A stretch of DNA of 64,000 bases from Salinarimonas soli (GTDB lineage Bacteria > Pseudomonadota > Alphaproteobacteria > Rhizobiales > Beijerinckiaceae): assembly GCF_008386575.1 (NCBI RefSeq), contig NZ_VUOA01000014.1, forward strand, positions 67,784 through 131,783, given 5' to 3'. Numbering within the stretch: the stretch's first letter is position 1; every line of letters starts with the position of its first letter. Shown here in pieces: positions 19,066 through 26,919 of the stretch. Position numbers and translations under genes: made by a program. Below the pieces are notes generated by a model. It was not told the origin of the DNA. It did not search any database and saw only the letters and a list, made by a program, of their open reading frames with translations.

Positions 19066-20052
19066 ATGACGCCGTTCCGCCGCCTCGGCCTCGCCGCCCT
19101 GGCCATCGCGCTGACGACCACCCTTGCCCAGGCCCAGAGCGTGATGCGCCTGAGCCATCCGGTCCCCACGGGCCACCACATCCACAAGCTCCTCGAGGGC
19201 TTCGCCGCGGACGTGAAGGGGGCGACGAACGGCGCCGTCGAGGTGCAGATCTTCCCCGCCGAGCAGGCCGCCAAAGCGAACGAGAACCACCCGTCCGTGG
19301 CCCGCGGCGGCATCGAGGCGGCCTCCTCGACGAACTTCCAGTGGGGCAACACCATCCCGGAGATGAACGTCACCGTCATCCCGTACTACTTCACGGACCT
19401 GAAGAAGATCCGGAACTGGTTCGACAGCCCCGCGGCGAAGCTCCTGGAGGCGAAGCTGGAGCAGCGCGGCGTGAAGAACATCATGTGGCTCTACACCACG
19501 CGCTCCACGGTGTTCACGGCCAACAAGCCGCTGCTGAAGCCCGACGACTTCAAGGGCGTGAAGATCCGCGGCCTCAACCGCCTCGCCGACACGGCGCTGA
19601 CCGCCATCGGCGCCGCGCCTTCCGCCATGGCGGCGCCGGAGGTCTACCAGGCCCTGCAATCGGGGGTGCTCGACGCGGCGCTCACCGACGTCTCGGCGGG
19701 CGTGAGCCGCCGCTTCTTCGAGGTGCAGAAGTTCGGCACCGTGACGCCCTATTTCATGGTCTGGTACCACGTCTACGTGAACCCGGCCTGGTGGAACAAG
19801 CTCTCGCCCGAGCACCGCGAGGCGGTCCAGAAGGCCGCCCGCAAGACCGAGCTCGCCGCCTTCGACCTGACGGAAGCCACCGCCGCCGCGGCCGTGGACG
19901 AGCTCAAGAAGCGGGGCATGAACCTGCACGTGAACTCCGCGGCCGACGACGAGACGTGGAAGAAGTCCATGCAGAAGCCCGTCCTCGACGAGTTCCTGAA
20001 GGCCGCGCCCAGCGACGGCCAGAAGCTCCTCGACGCCATCGACAAGCTCTGA
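19066..20052 (+). CDS. dctP: TRAP transporter substrate-binding protein DctP
   Basis: Periplasmic binding protein of 328 residues for a tripartite ATP-independent periplasmic transporter. The signal peptide (about 1-23, ending TLAQAQ) is followed by the mature start SVMRLSHPVPTGH, typical of DctP proteins. The mid-region motif KGVKIRGLNRLADTAL supplies the conserved Arg that salt-bridges a carboxylate ligand, and PEVYQALQSGVLDAA is also a family signature. Ligand is probably an organic acid, but which one cannot be told. AAGGAGG (19052-19058) lies 7 bases before ATG 19066, excluding the longer frame from 19003. It is the first gene of a dctP-dctQ-dctM operon. Confidence 0.93.
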   Translation: MTPFRRLGLAALAIALTTTLAQAQSVMRLSHPVPTGHHIHKLLEGFAADVKGATNGAVEVQIFPAEQAAKANENHPSVARGGIEAASSTNFQWGNTIPEMNVTVIPYYFTDLKKIRNWFDSPAAKLLEAKLEQRGVKNIMWLYTTRSTVFTANKPLLKPDDFKGVKIRGLNRLADTALTAIGAAPSAMAAPEVYQALQSGVLDAALTDVSAGVSRRFFEVQKFGTVTPYFMVWYHVYVNPAWWNKLSPEHREAVQKAARKTELAAFDLTEATAAAAVDELKKRGMNLHVNSAADDETWKKSMQKPVLDEFLKAAPSDGQKLLDAIDKL

Positions 20053-20086
20053 TCCGGCTCGCCGCCGGCAGCCTGGGGGACAGCCC

Positions 20087-20683
20087 ATGCAAGACCAGCC
20101 CGGCGGCGGCAACGCCGCCGCTCCCGCGGACGCCGAGCGCCCCGCCGCGCGCGTCCTGCGGGTGATCGAAGGGGCGGTCTCCCTGCTGACCCGGGGGGCG
20201 CTCGCGCTCTCGGGCGGTCTCCTCCTCGCGATCCTGGGGCTCATCGCCTATTCGGTGATCTGGCGCTACCTCTTCAACGCGCCCAAGCCCTGGGTCGACG
20301 AGGTGGCGGGCTGGCTTCTCGTGGCGTCGGTGATGCTGGCGTTGCCGGAGGTGCAGCGGCGCAACGACCACATCGGCATCGACTTCCTCCACCAGCGGCT
20401 GCGCGACAGGCCCGCCGCGCGCCTCGTCCTCGGCTTCGGCGTCTTCACCGTGCTCGTCTCCAGCGCCATCCTCGTGCGCGAGGGGGTCACGATGGTCGAG
20501 TTCACGCAGATGCTCGGCATCCTCTCCAACCAGATCCCGGAGGTGCCGCTCTGGGCCGTCCAGGCCTTCGTGCCCCTGGGCTTCGGCCTCATGGCCCTTG
20601 TGGCGCTGGTGCAGCTCGCCTGCCTGTCGCTCGGCATCCTGCCGCATGCCATGCGCGATTCGCTCCATGGAGAGGTCGCGTGA
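20087..20683 (+). CDS. dctQ: TRAP transporter small permease DctQ
   Basis: Small inner-membrane subunit of 198 residues with four predicted helices (about 40-62, 73-92, 111-130 and 155-178). RYLFNAPKPWVDEVAGWLLV is the family-typical loop entering helix 2, and an 18-residue Ala/Pro-rich tail precedes the first helix. DctQ holds the large DctM subunit and helps dock the binding protein. It lies 34 bases after dctP, and its stop overlaps the GTG start of dctM (GTGA), so the three genes are one operon. Confidence 0.9.
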   Translation: MQDQPGGGNAAAPADAERPAARVLRVIEGAVSLLTRGALALSGGLLLAILGLIAYSVIWRYLFNAPKPWVDEVAGWLLVASVMLALPEVQRRNDHIGIDFLHQRLRDRPAARLVLGFGVFTVLVSSAILVREGVTMVEFTQMLGILSNQIPEVPLWAVQAFVPLGFGLMALVALVQLACLSLGILPHAMRDSLHGEVA

Positions 20684-21981
20684 CCTTCCTCATCGTGCTC
20701 GCGGCGCTCATCGCCGTCCTGTTCCTCGGCATGCCGATGTTCGCGGGCATGTTCGTGTTCTCGGTCGCCATCATGGCGGTGGCGAAGGGCACGCTCGGCG
20801 CCATGGGCGAGTTCGTGTTCGGAAACGTAAACTCGTACCTGCTCGTCGCCATCCCGCTCTTCATGCTCATGGCGGAGTTCATGGTGCGGGGGAAGGTCGT
20901 GGACGACCTCTACGACTGCGCCCACACCCTGGTGCGGCACCTGCCGGGGGGCCTCGCCATCGCGACCGTGGGCGCCTGCGCGATCTTCGCCGCGATCTCG
21001 GGCTCGAGCGTCGCCACCGCGCTCACCATCGGCTCCATCGCGATCCCGCAGATGCTGCGCTACAATTACAGCCGCAGCACCACCTTCGGCACCGTGGCGG
21101 CGGGGGGCACGCTCGGCATCCTGATCCCGCCCTCGCTCCCCATGGTGCTCTACGCCTTCGTGGCCGAGACCTCCATCGGCGCCCTGTTCATGGCGGGCGT
21201 GCTGCCGGGCCTGATGCTCGCCGCGATGTTCGCTGGCTATGCCGTGATCGTCGAGACGCGGCACGAGCGCACCCTCGGCCCCGCCTATGCCCGCCCCGTC
21301 CGCGCCACGGGGCCTGAGATCCTCTCGGCGTTGCGCCGCTCGGCCTGGGCCCTCACCCTGCCGCCCTTCGTGCTCGGGGGCATGTATTTCGGGATCTTCA
21401 CCGCCACCGAAGCCGCCGCCATGGGGGCGCTCTACGCGCTCTTCGTGGGCGGGGTCGTCTATCGCAACCTCACGCCGGCGGTCCTGTGGGACTGCGTGCT
21501 CAACGCCTGCCGCACGAGCGCGATGCTGCTCCTCATCGTGATCGGCGCGGGCGTCTTCGGGCACATGCTGACGCTCCTGCGCATCCCGCAGGCGGTGGTG
21601 GAGCTCGTCACGCAATACGACGTGTCGGTCTACACCTTCCTCGCCGCCGTGATGGTGATCCTGATCCTGCTCGGCCTCGTGCTGGAATCGCTCTCGATCA
21701 TCCTCATCACGACGCCGATCCTCGTCCCCGTGCTGGCGCATCTCGGCATCGACAAGGTCTGGTACGGGGTGCTTCTCACCATCACCCTGGAGATGGCGCT
21801 GATCTCGCCGCCGGTCGCCCTGAACCTCGTGGTGATCAAGTCGCTCACCAAGGCGCCGAGCCTGGAGATCGACAAGGCGGCGGTGCCCTACATGATCCTG
21901 ATGCTGCTCGCGATCGTGATCCTGATCGCCGTCCCCGGCATCGCCCTGTGGCTGCCGCGCACCATGAACCTGGTGGACTAG
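20680..21981 (+). CDS. dctM: TRAP transporter large permease DctM
   Basis: Large transport subunit of 433 residues, the normal size, with about 11-12 membrane segments. Typical segments include GNVNSYLLVAIPLFMLMAEF near the start, AISGSSVATALTIGSIAIPQ, and GGTLGILIPPSLPMVLYAF. The start is GTG 20680, overlapping the dctQ stop, with AGAGG upstream. It moves the substrate with Na+ or H+ symport. The stop codon shares CTAG with the stop of convergent mvaB, so the two genes overlap by 4 bases with no room for a terminator between them. Confidence 0.93.
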   Translation: MTFLIVLAALIAVLFLGMPMFAGMFVFSVAIMAVAKGTLGAMGEFVFGNVNSYLLVAIPLFMLMAEFMVRGKVVDDLYDCAHTLVRHLPGGLAIATVGACAIFAAISGSSVATALTIGSIAIPQMLRYNYSRSTTFGTVAAGGTLGILIPPSLPMVLYAFVAETSIGALFMAGVLPGLMLAAMFAGYAVIVETRHERTLGPAYARPVRATGPEILSALRRSAWALTLPPFVLGGMYFGIFTATEAAAMGALYALFVGGVVYRNLTPAVLWDCVLNACRTSAMLLLIVIGAGVFGHMLTLLRIPQAVVELVTQYDVSVYTFLAAVMVILILLGLVLESLSIILITTPILVPVLAHLGIDKVWYGVLLTITLEMALISPPVALNLVVIKSLTKAPSLEIDKAAVPYMILMLLAIVILIAVPGIALWLPRTMNLVD

Positions 21982-22865
21982 GAGGCGGGGAGCGGCGGCA
22001 CCCGGGCCGGCGCCCCGAAGGTCGCCGCGATCCGCCCGGCCCCGGCGAGCGCCGCCGCGTCGAGCCCCGTGGCGATTCCGCGTGCCTCGAACAAAGCCGC
22101 CACGGCCTCCGTCGAGACGTTGCCCGCAGCTCCCGGCGCATAGGGGCAGCCGCCGAGACCCGCGAGCGCCCCGTCGAACACCCGGCATCCGGCCTCGTAG
22201 GCCGCCTCGATATTGGCGAGCCCCCGCCCGAGCGTGTCGTGTGCATGGAAGCCGAAGACGAGCCCCGGATAGCGCGCGGCCGCCGCGCCGAACAGGGCGC
22301 GGGCCTCGTCGGGAACGGCGTGGCCGATCGTGTCGGCGAGCACCGCCTCGCGCAGCGCCCCGCTCTCCGCCGCGCGGTCGAGGATGCGGAACACGGCCTC
22401 GTGCGGGGTCGGGCCGTCGAAGGCGCAGTGGAAGGCGGTGGCGATCGCGAGGCGCAGATGCACGCCGTCCGCCCGCGCATCCGCCAAGACGGGCATCAGC
22501 TCGGCGAGCGAAGCCTCGACGGTGCGGCGAAGATTGGCGCCGTTGTGCCCCTCCGAAGCCGACACAACCCAGACCACCTCCGGCGCGCCCGCCGCGAGGG
22601 CGAGGTCGAAGCCCCTGCGGTTGGGCACCAGCACCGAGGGGCGCAAGGCCGGTCGGGCTGTCGCCGCCGCGAGCACATCCGCGGTGTCGGCGAAGCCCGG
22701 CATCAGGCGCGGGCTGACGAAGGAGCCCACCTCCAGGCGCCGCACGCCCGCGGCCTCGGCGGCGTCGAGCAGCGCGAGCTTGCGGTCGAGCGGCACGGGC
22801 GCGGCGAGAAGCTGCAATCCGTCGCGGAGCGTAACGTCCAGGATCTCGACGGCGGGCCCGGTCAT
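21978..22865 (-). CDS. mvaB: Hydroxymethylglutaryl-CoA lyase
   Basis: HMG-CoA lyase of 295 residues (DRE-TIM metallolyase fold) that splits HMG-CoA to acetoacetate and acetyl-CoA, the last step of leucine degradation. DVTLRDGLQ carries the metal-binding Asp and catalytic Arg, FHAHDTLG gives the HxH-type metal ligands, and GLGGCPYAPGAAGNVSTE contains the active-site Cys of the family signature. ATG 22865 lies 13 bases after the pccA stop, so it is the second gene of a pccA-mvaB operon. A link between propionyl-CoA and leucine/branched-chain catabolism is plausible. Confidence 0.93.
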   Translation of the reverse strand: MTGPAVEILDVTLRDGLQLLAAPVPLDRKLALLDAAEAAGVRRLEVGSFVSPRLMPGFADTADVLAAATARPALRPSVLVPNRRGFDLALAAGAPEVVWVVSASEGHNGANLRRTVEASLAELMPVLADARADGVHLRLAIATAFHCAFDGPTPHEAVFRILDRAAESGALREAVLADTIGHAVPDEARALFGAAAARYPGLVFGFHAHDTLGRGLANIEAAYEAGCRVFDGALAGLGGCPYAPGAAGNVSTEAVAALFEARGIATGLDAAALAGAGRIAATFGAPARVPPLPAS

Positions 22866-22878
22866 GGGCGGGCGCGCG

Positions 22879-24882
22879 TCAGGCGAATTCGAGGATGACG
22901 GCGTCGACGGCGAGGCTGTCGCCCTCCTTGGCGTGGATCTTCGACACCGTGCCGTCGCGCTCGGCGCGCAGCAGGTTCTCCATCTTCATCGCCTCGACCA
23001 CCGCCAGCGGCTCGCCCGCCTTGACCTCCTGGCCCTCCGCCACGGCGATGGACTTCACGAGGCCCGGCATGGGGCAGAGGAGCTGCTTGCCGGTGTCGGC
23101 CGCGACCTTCTCGGGCATCAGCGCCGCAAGCTCCGCCTCGCGCCGCGTATAGACCCGGGCCATGGCGCCCGCGCCCGCATGGGAGAGCGAGAAGCCGTTG
23201 AGGATCGGGCGCACCTGCACGGCGATCGCGGCACCGCCCACCGTGCCGGTCCAGACCGGGTTGCCAGGCCGCCACGCGCTCTCGACCGGCCACGCGGTGC
23301 CGTCCTCGAAGGCCACCGCGATCCCGCCGTCCACGTCCTCCACGGTTACGTCGTAACGGTCGGCGCCGAGCATCACGGCGCGCTGGCGGTCGAAGCGCAC
23401 GGGCATGCCCGGGCGCATCTGGCCCGAGATGCGGCGCTTGCGCTCGTTGTGGTGATGGTCCACCGCCGCCGCGACCGCCGCCATGCGCCGCGCGATCTCG
23501 CCGGCGGGCGCCGGCGCGTGGAAGCCCTCCGGGAACTCCTCGGCGATGAAGCCCGTGGAGAGGCGCCCCTCACGCCAGCGCGGATGCGCCATGAGGGCGG
23601 CGAGGAAAGGTATGTTGTGGCGGATGCCGTCGATGGCGAAGGCGTCGAGCGCCCGCCCTTGCGCCTCGATCGCCGCCTCGCGGGTCGGCGCGTGGGTGAC
23701 GAGCTTGGCGATCATCGGGTCGTAATAGATCGAGATCTCGCCGCCCTCGCCCACGCCCGTGTCGTTGCGCACCGTGACCCCGCCCTGCGTGCCTTCCGCC
23801 GGCGCGCGGTAGGTGACGAGGCGGCCCGTGGAGGGCAGGAAGTTGCGGGTCGGGTCCTCGGCATAGATGCGGCTTTCCACCGACCAGCCGTCGAGCCGCA
23901 CGTCCGCCTGCGCCAGCCGGAGCCGCTCGCCCGCCGCGACCCGGATCATCTCCTCCACGAGGTCGATGCCCGTGATCATCTCCGTGACCGGGTGCTCCAC
24001 CTGGAGGCGGGTGTTCATCTCGAGGAAGTAGAAGGAGCGGTCCTGGCCCGCCACGAACTCGACCGTGCCGGCCGAATCGTAGCCCACGGCCTTCGCCAGC
24101 GCGACCGCCTGCTCGCCCATGGCTCGCCGGGTCGCCTCGTCGAGGAGGGGGCTTGGCGCCTCCTCGATCACCTTCTGGTTACGGCGCTGGATCGAGCACT
24201 CGCGCTCGCCGAGATAGATCACGTTGCCGTGCTTGTCGCCGAGCACCTGGATCTCGATGTGGCGCGGGTCGGTGATGAACTTCTCGATGAAGACCCGGTC
24301 GTCGCCGAACGAGCTCGCGGCTTCCGATTTCGCGCGGGCGAAGCCCTCCGCCACCTCGTCGGCCGACATGGCGATGCGCATGCCCTTGCCGCCGCCGCCC
24401 GCCGAGGCCTTGATCATCACGGGGTAGCCGATGTCGTCGGCGATGCGGACCGCGTGCTCGGGGCTGTCGATCACGCCGAGGAAGCCCGGTACCGTCGAGA
24501 CGTTCGCGGCGGCCGCCGCCTTCTTCGACTCGATCTTGTCGCCCATGGCCGCGATGGCGTGCGGGTTGGGACCGATGAAGGTGATGCCGGCCTCGGCCAG
24601 CGCCTTCGGGAAGGCCTCGCGCTCGGAGAGGAAGCCGTAGCCCGGATGCACGGCTTGCGCCCCAGTCTTGCGGCAGGCCTCCACGATCCGCTCGATCACG
24701 AGATAGGACTGCGCCGCGGTCGCGGGGCCGATATGCACCGCCTCGTCCGCCATCTCGACATGGAGCGCGTCGCGGTCGGCGTCGGAATAGACCGCCACCG
24801 TCCTGATGCCCATCCGCCGCGCGGTCTTGATGACGCGGCAGGCGATCTCGCCACGATTGGCGATGAGGATCTTGTCGAACAT
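22879..24882 (-). CDS. pccA: Propionyl-CoA carboxylase alpha subunit (biotin carboxylase plus BCCP)
   Basis: Biotin-dependent carboxylase alpha subunit of 667 residues. Order: biotin carboxylase N-domain (FDKILIANRGEIACRVIKTA), ATP-grasp (VMIKASAGGGGKGMRI, with EMNTRLQVEHPVTE), the BT coupling domain (about 500-590), then a biotinyl domain with EAMKMEN and the biotin lysine K633. The region around RPGNPVWTGTVGG and LMPEKVAADTGKQLLCPMPG is characteristic of alphaproteobacterial PccA rather than MccA. It carboxylates propionyl-CoA to methylmalonyl-CoA together with PccB, which is not in this window. The start is ATG 24882; the frame is open far upstream, but only as antisense to the VOC gene. 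Confidence 0.95.
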   Translation of the reverse strand: MFDKILIANRGEIACRVIKTARRMGIRTVAVYSDADRDALHVEMADEAVHIGPATAAQSYLVIERIVEACRKTGAQAVHPGYGFLSEREAFPKALAEAGITFIGPNPHAIAAMGDKIESKKAAAAANVSTVPGFLGVIDSPEHAVRIADDIGYPVMIKASAGGGGKGMRIAMSADEVAEGFARAKSEAASSFGDDRVFIEKFITDPRHIEIQVLGDKHGNVIYLGERECSIQRRNQKVIEEAPSPLLDEATRRAMGEQAVALAKAVGYDSAGTVEFVAGQDRSFYFLEMNTRLQVEHPVTEMITGIDLVEEMIRVAAGERLRLAQADVRLDGWSVESRIYAEDPTRNFLPSTGRLVTYRAPAEGTQGGVTVRNDTGVGEGGEISIYYDPMIAKLVTHAPTREAAIEAQGRALDAFAIDGIRHNIPFLAALMAHPRWREGRLSTGFIAEEFPEGFHAPAPAGEIARRMAAVAAAVDHHHNERKRRISGQMRPGMPVRFDRQRAVMLGADRYDVTVEDVDGGIAVAFEDGTAWPVESAWRPGNPVWTGTVGGAAIAVQVRPILNGFSLSHAGAGAMARVYTRREAELAALMPEKVAADTGKQLLCPMPGLVKSIAVAEGQEVKAGEPLAVVEAMKMENLLRAERDGTVSKIHAKEGDSLAVDAVILEFA

Positions 24883-25069
24883 GGAGCCCTGCTGGCGAGG
24901 CGAACGTAAGGGGACGGCCACGGTACTTAGCCGAGCCCTTCCCCGGCGACAACCGAACGGCATGTGGAATGGCGGGGATGCCGGATGGGCAGCGCCGCCG
25001 GGCTCTGGCGGCGCTCGTGGAACCGCCGGAGCAGCCATGCAACGAACAAGACCAGACCGTGACGATAGC

Positions 25070-25083
25070 TTGCAGCGATGCAA
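25070..25083. promoter_or_regulatory. TTGCA-N4-TGCAA inverted repeat upstream of the VOC dioxygenase gene
   Basis: A perfect 5-4-5 inverted repeat lies 73 bases upstream of the VOC dioxygenase start, in the 273-base divergent spacer shared with pccA. Quinone-responsive mhq genes elsewhere are controlled by MarR-type repressors on short inverted repeats, so this is a reasonable operator candidate. No regulator gene is adjacent. Confidence 0.35.
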
Positions 25084-25155
25084 ACCGTGCTTTCTCGACT
25101 TCCGTCCCCCGCCGGCCCTCCCATCTGAGCCGTAGTCGCTCTCAGGAGACCAGCC

Positions 25156-26076
25156 ATGCCCCGCCTTCCCGGCATCCACCACGTCACCGCCATCGCCTCC
25201 GACCCCAAGCGGAATCTCGACTTCTACACCCGCACCCTCGGCCTGAGGCTCGTGAAGAAGACCGTGAACTTCGACGATCCGAGCGCCTACCACTTCTATT
25301 ACGGCGACGAGGCGGGGCAGCCCGGCACGATCCTCACGTTCTTCCCCTGGCCCGGCGCCCGGCAGGGGCGGAACGGCCTCGGCTTCACGCACGAGACCGT
25401 GTTCCGCGTGCCCGAGAGCGCGCTGGCGTTCTGGACCGGCCGCCTCGTCGAGCACGGCGTGGCGCACGACGCCTCCGAGCAGCGCTTCGGCCGCAAGGTT
25501 CTGCCGTTCCAGGACCCCGACGGCCTGCGGCTCGCGATCGTCGGCGTTCCGGAAGCGGGTGCGCAGCCGGGCCGGGCCGCGGGCGACATCCCGGCGGAGG
25601 CCGCCATCCGCGGCTTCGACGGCGTGACGTTGCTCGTCGGCGAGGAGGCTCCCACGGCCGCCGTGCTCACCGAGGCCATGGGCTTCACGCCCGCCGGCCG
25701 CGACGGCGCCCTCGCGCGCTTCACCTCGCCGGGCGGGACCGTGGACCTGCGGGTCGCGCCAGGCTTCCCGCGCGGGGCGTCGGGGGCGGGCACCGTCCAC
25801 CACGTGGCCTTCCGCGCCGGCGACGACGCGGAGCAGGCCGCCATGGGCGAACGGCTCGCGGCGCTCGGCCTCCAGGCCACGGAGCAGAAGGACCGGACCT
25901 ATTTCCGGTCGATCTATGCCCGCGAGCCCGGCGGCGTGCTGTTCGAGATCGCCACCGACGTTCCGGGCTTCGCCGTTGACGAGGCTTTGGGCGCACTCGG
26001 CACCATGCTCAAGCTCCCGCCCCAGTACGAGGCGCATCGCGCCATGATCGAGGCCGCTCTTCCGGCCCTGGACTGA
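25156..26076 (+). CDS. Ring-cleaving dioxygenase, VOC superfamily (MhqO-like)
   Basis: Glyoxalase/VOC-fold protein of 306 residues with two VOC modules (about 4-135 and 150-290). The first opens with PGIHHVTAIASDPKRNLDFY, where the first metal-ligand His would be, and the second includes GTVHHVAFRAGDD and GGVLFEIATD, giving a His and a C-terminal Glu ligand. Proteins of this type are annotated as putative hydroquinone-specific ring-cleaving dioxygenases. AGGAG at 25145-25149 precedes ATG 25156. It is followed after 63 bases by an alpha/beta hydrolase, the same pairing as MhqO with MhqD, which suggests a role in detoxifying quinone-type compounds. Confidence 0.85.
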   Translation: MPRLPGIHHVTAIASDPKRNLDFYTRTLGLRLVKKTVNFDDPSAYHFYYGDEAGQPGTILTFFPWPGARQGRNGLGFTHETVFRVPESALAFWTGRLVEHGVAHDASEQRFGRKVLPFQDPDGLRLAIVGVPEAGAQPGRAAGDIPAEAAIRGFDGVTLLVGEEAPTAAVLTEAMGFTPAGRDGALARFTSPGGTVDLRVAPGFPRGASGAGTVHHVAFRAGDDAEQAAMGERLAALGLQATEQKDRTYFRSIYAREPGGVLFEIATDVPGFAVDEALGALGTMLKLPPQYEAHRAMIEAALPALD

Positions 26077-26082
26077 CGCCAC

Positions 26083-26110
26083 GACGCGCGGGCTCCCCGG
26101 CCCGCGCGTC
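26083..26110. other. Perfect 10-base hairpin between the VOC and hydrolase genes
   Basis: GACGCGCGGG (26083-26092) and CCCGCGCGTC (26101-26110) flank an 8-base loop inside the 63-base intercistronic gap. There is no T-run, so it is more likely an mRNA-stability or attenuation hairpin separating expression of the two genes than a full terminator. Confidence 0.5.
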
Positions 26111-26139
26111 CTCCCCTGCCCTCCCCAATCCGCGAGGCC

Positions 26140-26751
26140 ATGATGACCGAGCTCTCCCATATCCACCGCTTCGAGCCCGCCGCCGACTCCGCCCGGCCCC
26201 CGCTCCTGCTCCTTCATGGCACGGGCGGTGACGAGAGCGATCTGCTGGCGCTCGGGCGCACCGTCGCGCCGGGCGCCGCCCTGCTGTCGCCGCGCGGACG
26301 GGTGCTGGAGAACGGCATGCCGCGCTTCTTCCGGCGCTTCGCGGAGGGGCGCTTCGACGAGGCGGACGTGATCGCGCGCGCCGCCGAGCTCGCGGGCTTC
26401 ATCGCTGAGGCGCGCGAGGCCTATGGTCTCGCGGCCCCGGTGGCGCTGGGCTACTCGAACGGCGCCAACATCGCGGCGGCCCTGCTGCTGCTCCACCCGG
26501 AGGCGCTCGCGGGTGCGGTGCTGCTGCGGCCGATGACGCCCCTGTCGCGCCCGCCCGCCGCGGATCTCGCCGGCACACCCGTGCTGCTGGTGTCGGGCGC
26601 CATGGACCCGATCGCGACGCCTGCCAGCGTCGCGCCCCTCGTCGAGACGCTGCGCGCGAGCGGCGCGGCGGTGCGCCACGAGACGCTGCCGGCGGGGCAC
26701 GGCCTGACCTCGGCCGATCTCAAGCTGGCGGGCGAGGCGCTGGCGGGCTGA
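26140..26751 (+). CDS. Alpha/beta hydrolase, carboxylesterase/MhqD-like
   Basis: Serine hydrolase of 203 residues in the phospholipase/carboxylesterase family. HGTGGDESDL forms the oxyanion side, GYSNGANIA is the G-x-S-x-G nucleophile elbow (Ser near 108), SGAMDPI holds the catalytic Asp, and PAGHGLT the catalytic His. Size and motifs match the small MhqD-type esterases found next to MhqO dioxygenases. Translation may start at 26140 or at the second ATG, 26143. It is probably co-transcribed with the VOC gene through a hairpin-containing gap. Substrate is unknown; quinone- or phenolic-ester processing is inferred only from context. Confidence 0.85.
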   Translation: MMTELSHIHRFEPAADSARPPLLLLHGTGGDESDLLALGRTVAPGAALLSPRGRVLENGMPRFFRRFAEGRFDEADVIARAAELAGFIAEAREAYGLAAPVALGYSNGANIAAALLLLHPEALAGAVLLRPMTPLSRPPAADLAGTPVLLVSGAMDPIATPASVAPLVETLRASGAAVRHETLPAGHGLTSADLKLAGEALAG

Positions 26752-26833
26752 GGCGCTCCGGAGATCGCCGGACAGCTGTCGAGGCGTGGTGGGTGCCCCG
26801 AGACGCCCGCCTGCGGCGGGCTCCTCAGCGTGA
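26752..26833. repeat. Shortened relative of the dispersed palindromic repeat (copy B)
   Basis: This stretch contains TCGAGGCGTGGTGGGTGCCC, a CGAGACGCCCGCC segment and CTCCTCAGCGTGAGG, matching the right half of copies A and C but diverged and truncated. It lies between the convergent hydrolase and dctM genes. Confidence 0.55.
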
Positions 26834-26862
26834 GGCGCCTGGAGAGCACGCCCCGGCTCCTG

Positions 26863-26905
26863 AAAAAGGATCGGCCCTCCCCTCTGGTCGAGGTGGAGGG
26901 CCGAT
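26863..26905 (-). terminator. Intrinsic terminator after the second dctM gene
   Basis: On the minus strand a perfect 11-base-pair stem (ATCGGCCCTCC/GGAGGGCCGAT, arms 26870-26880 and 26895-26905) is followed by CCTTTTTC. It lies 14 bases beyond the dctM stop and is a strong factor-independent terminator. Confidence 0.9.
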
Positions 26906-26919
26906 GCGTGTCGCGAGGC

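Noticed and set aside
22879-24882. Calling the carboxylase a methylcrotonyl-CoA carboxylase because mvaB is next to it
   Set aside because: The coupling-domain and biotinyl-domain sequences match PccA, and no MCC beta subunit is adjacent.
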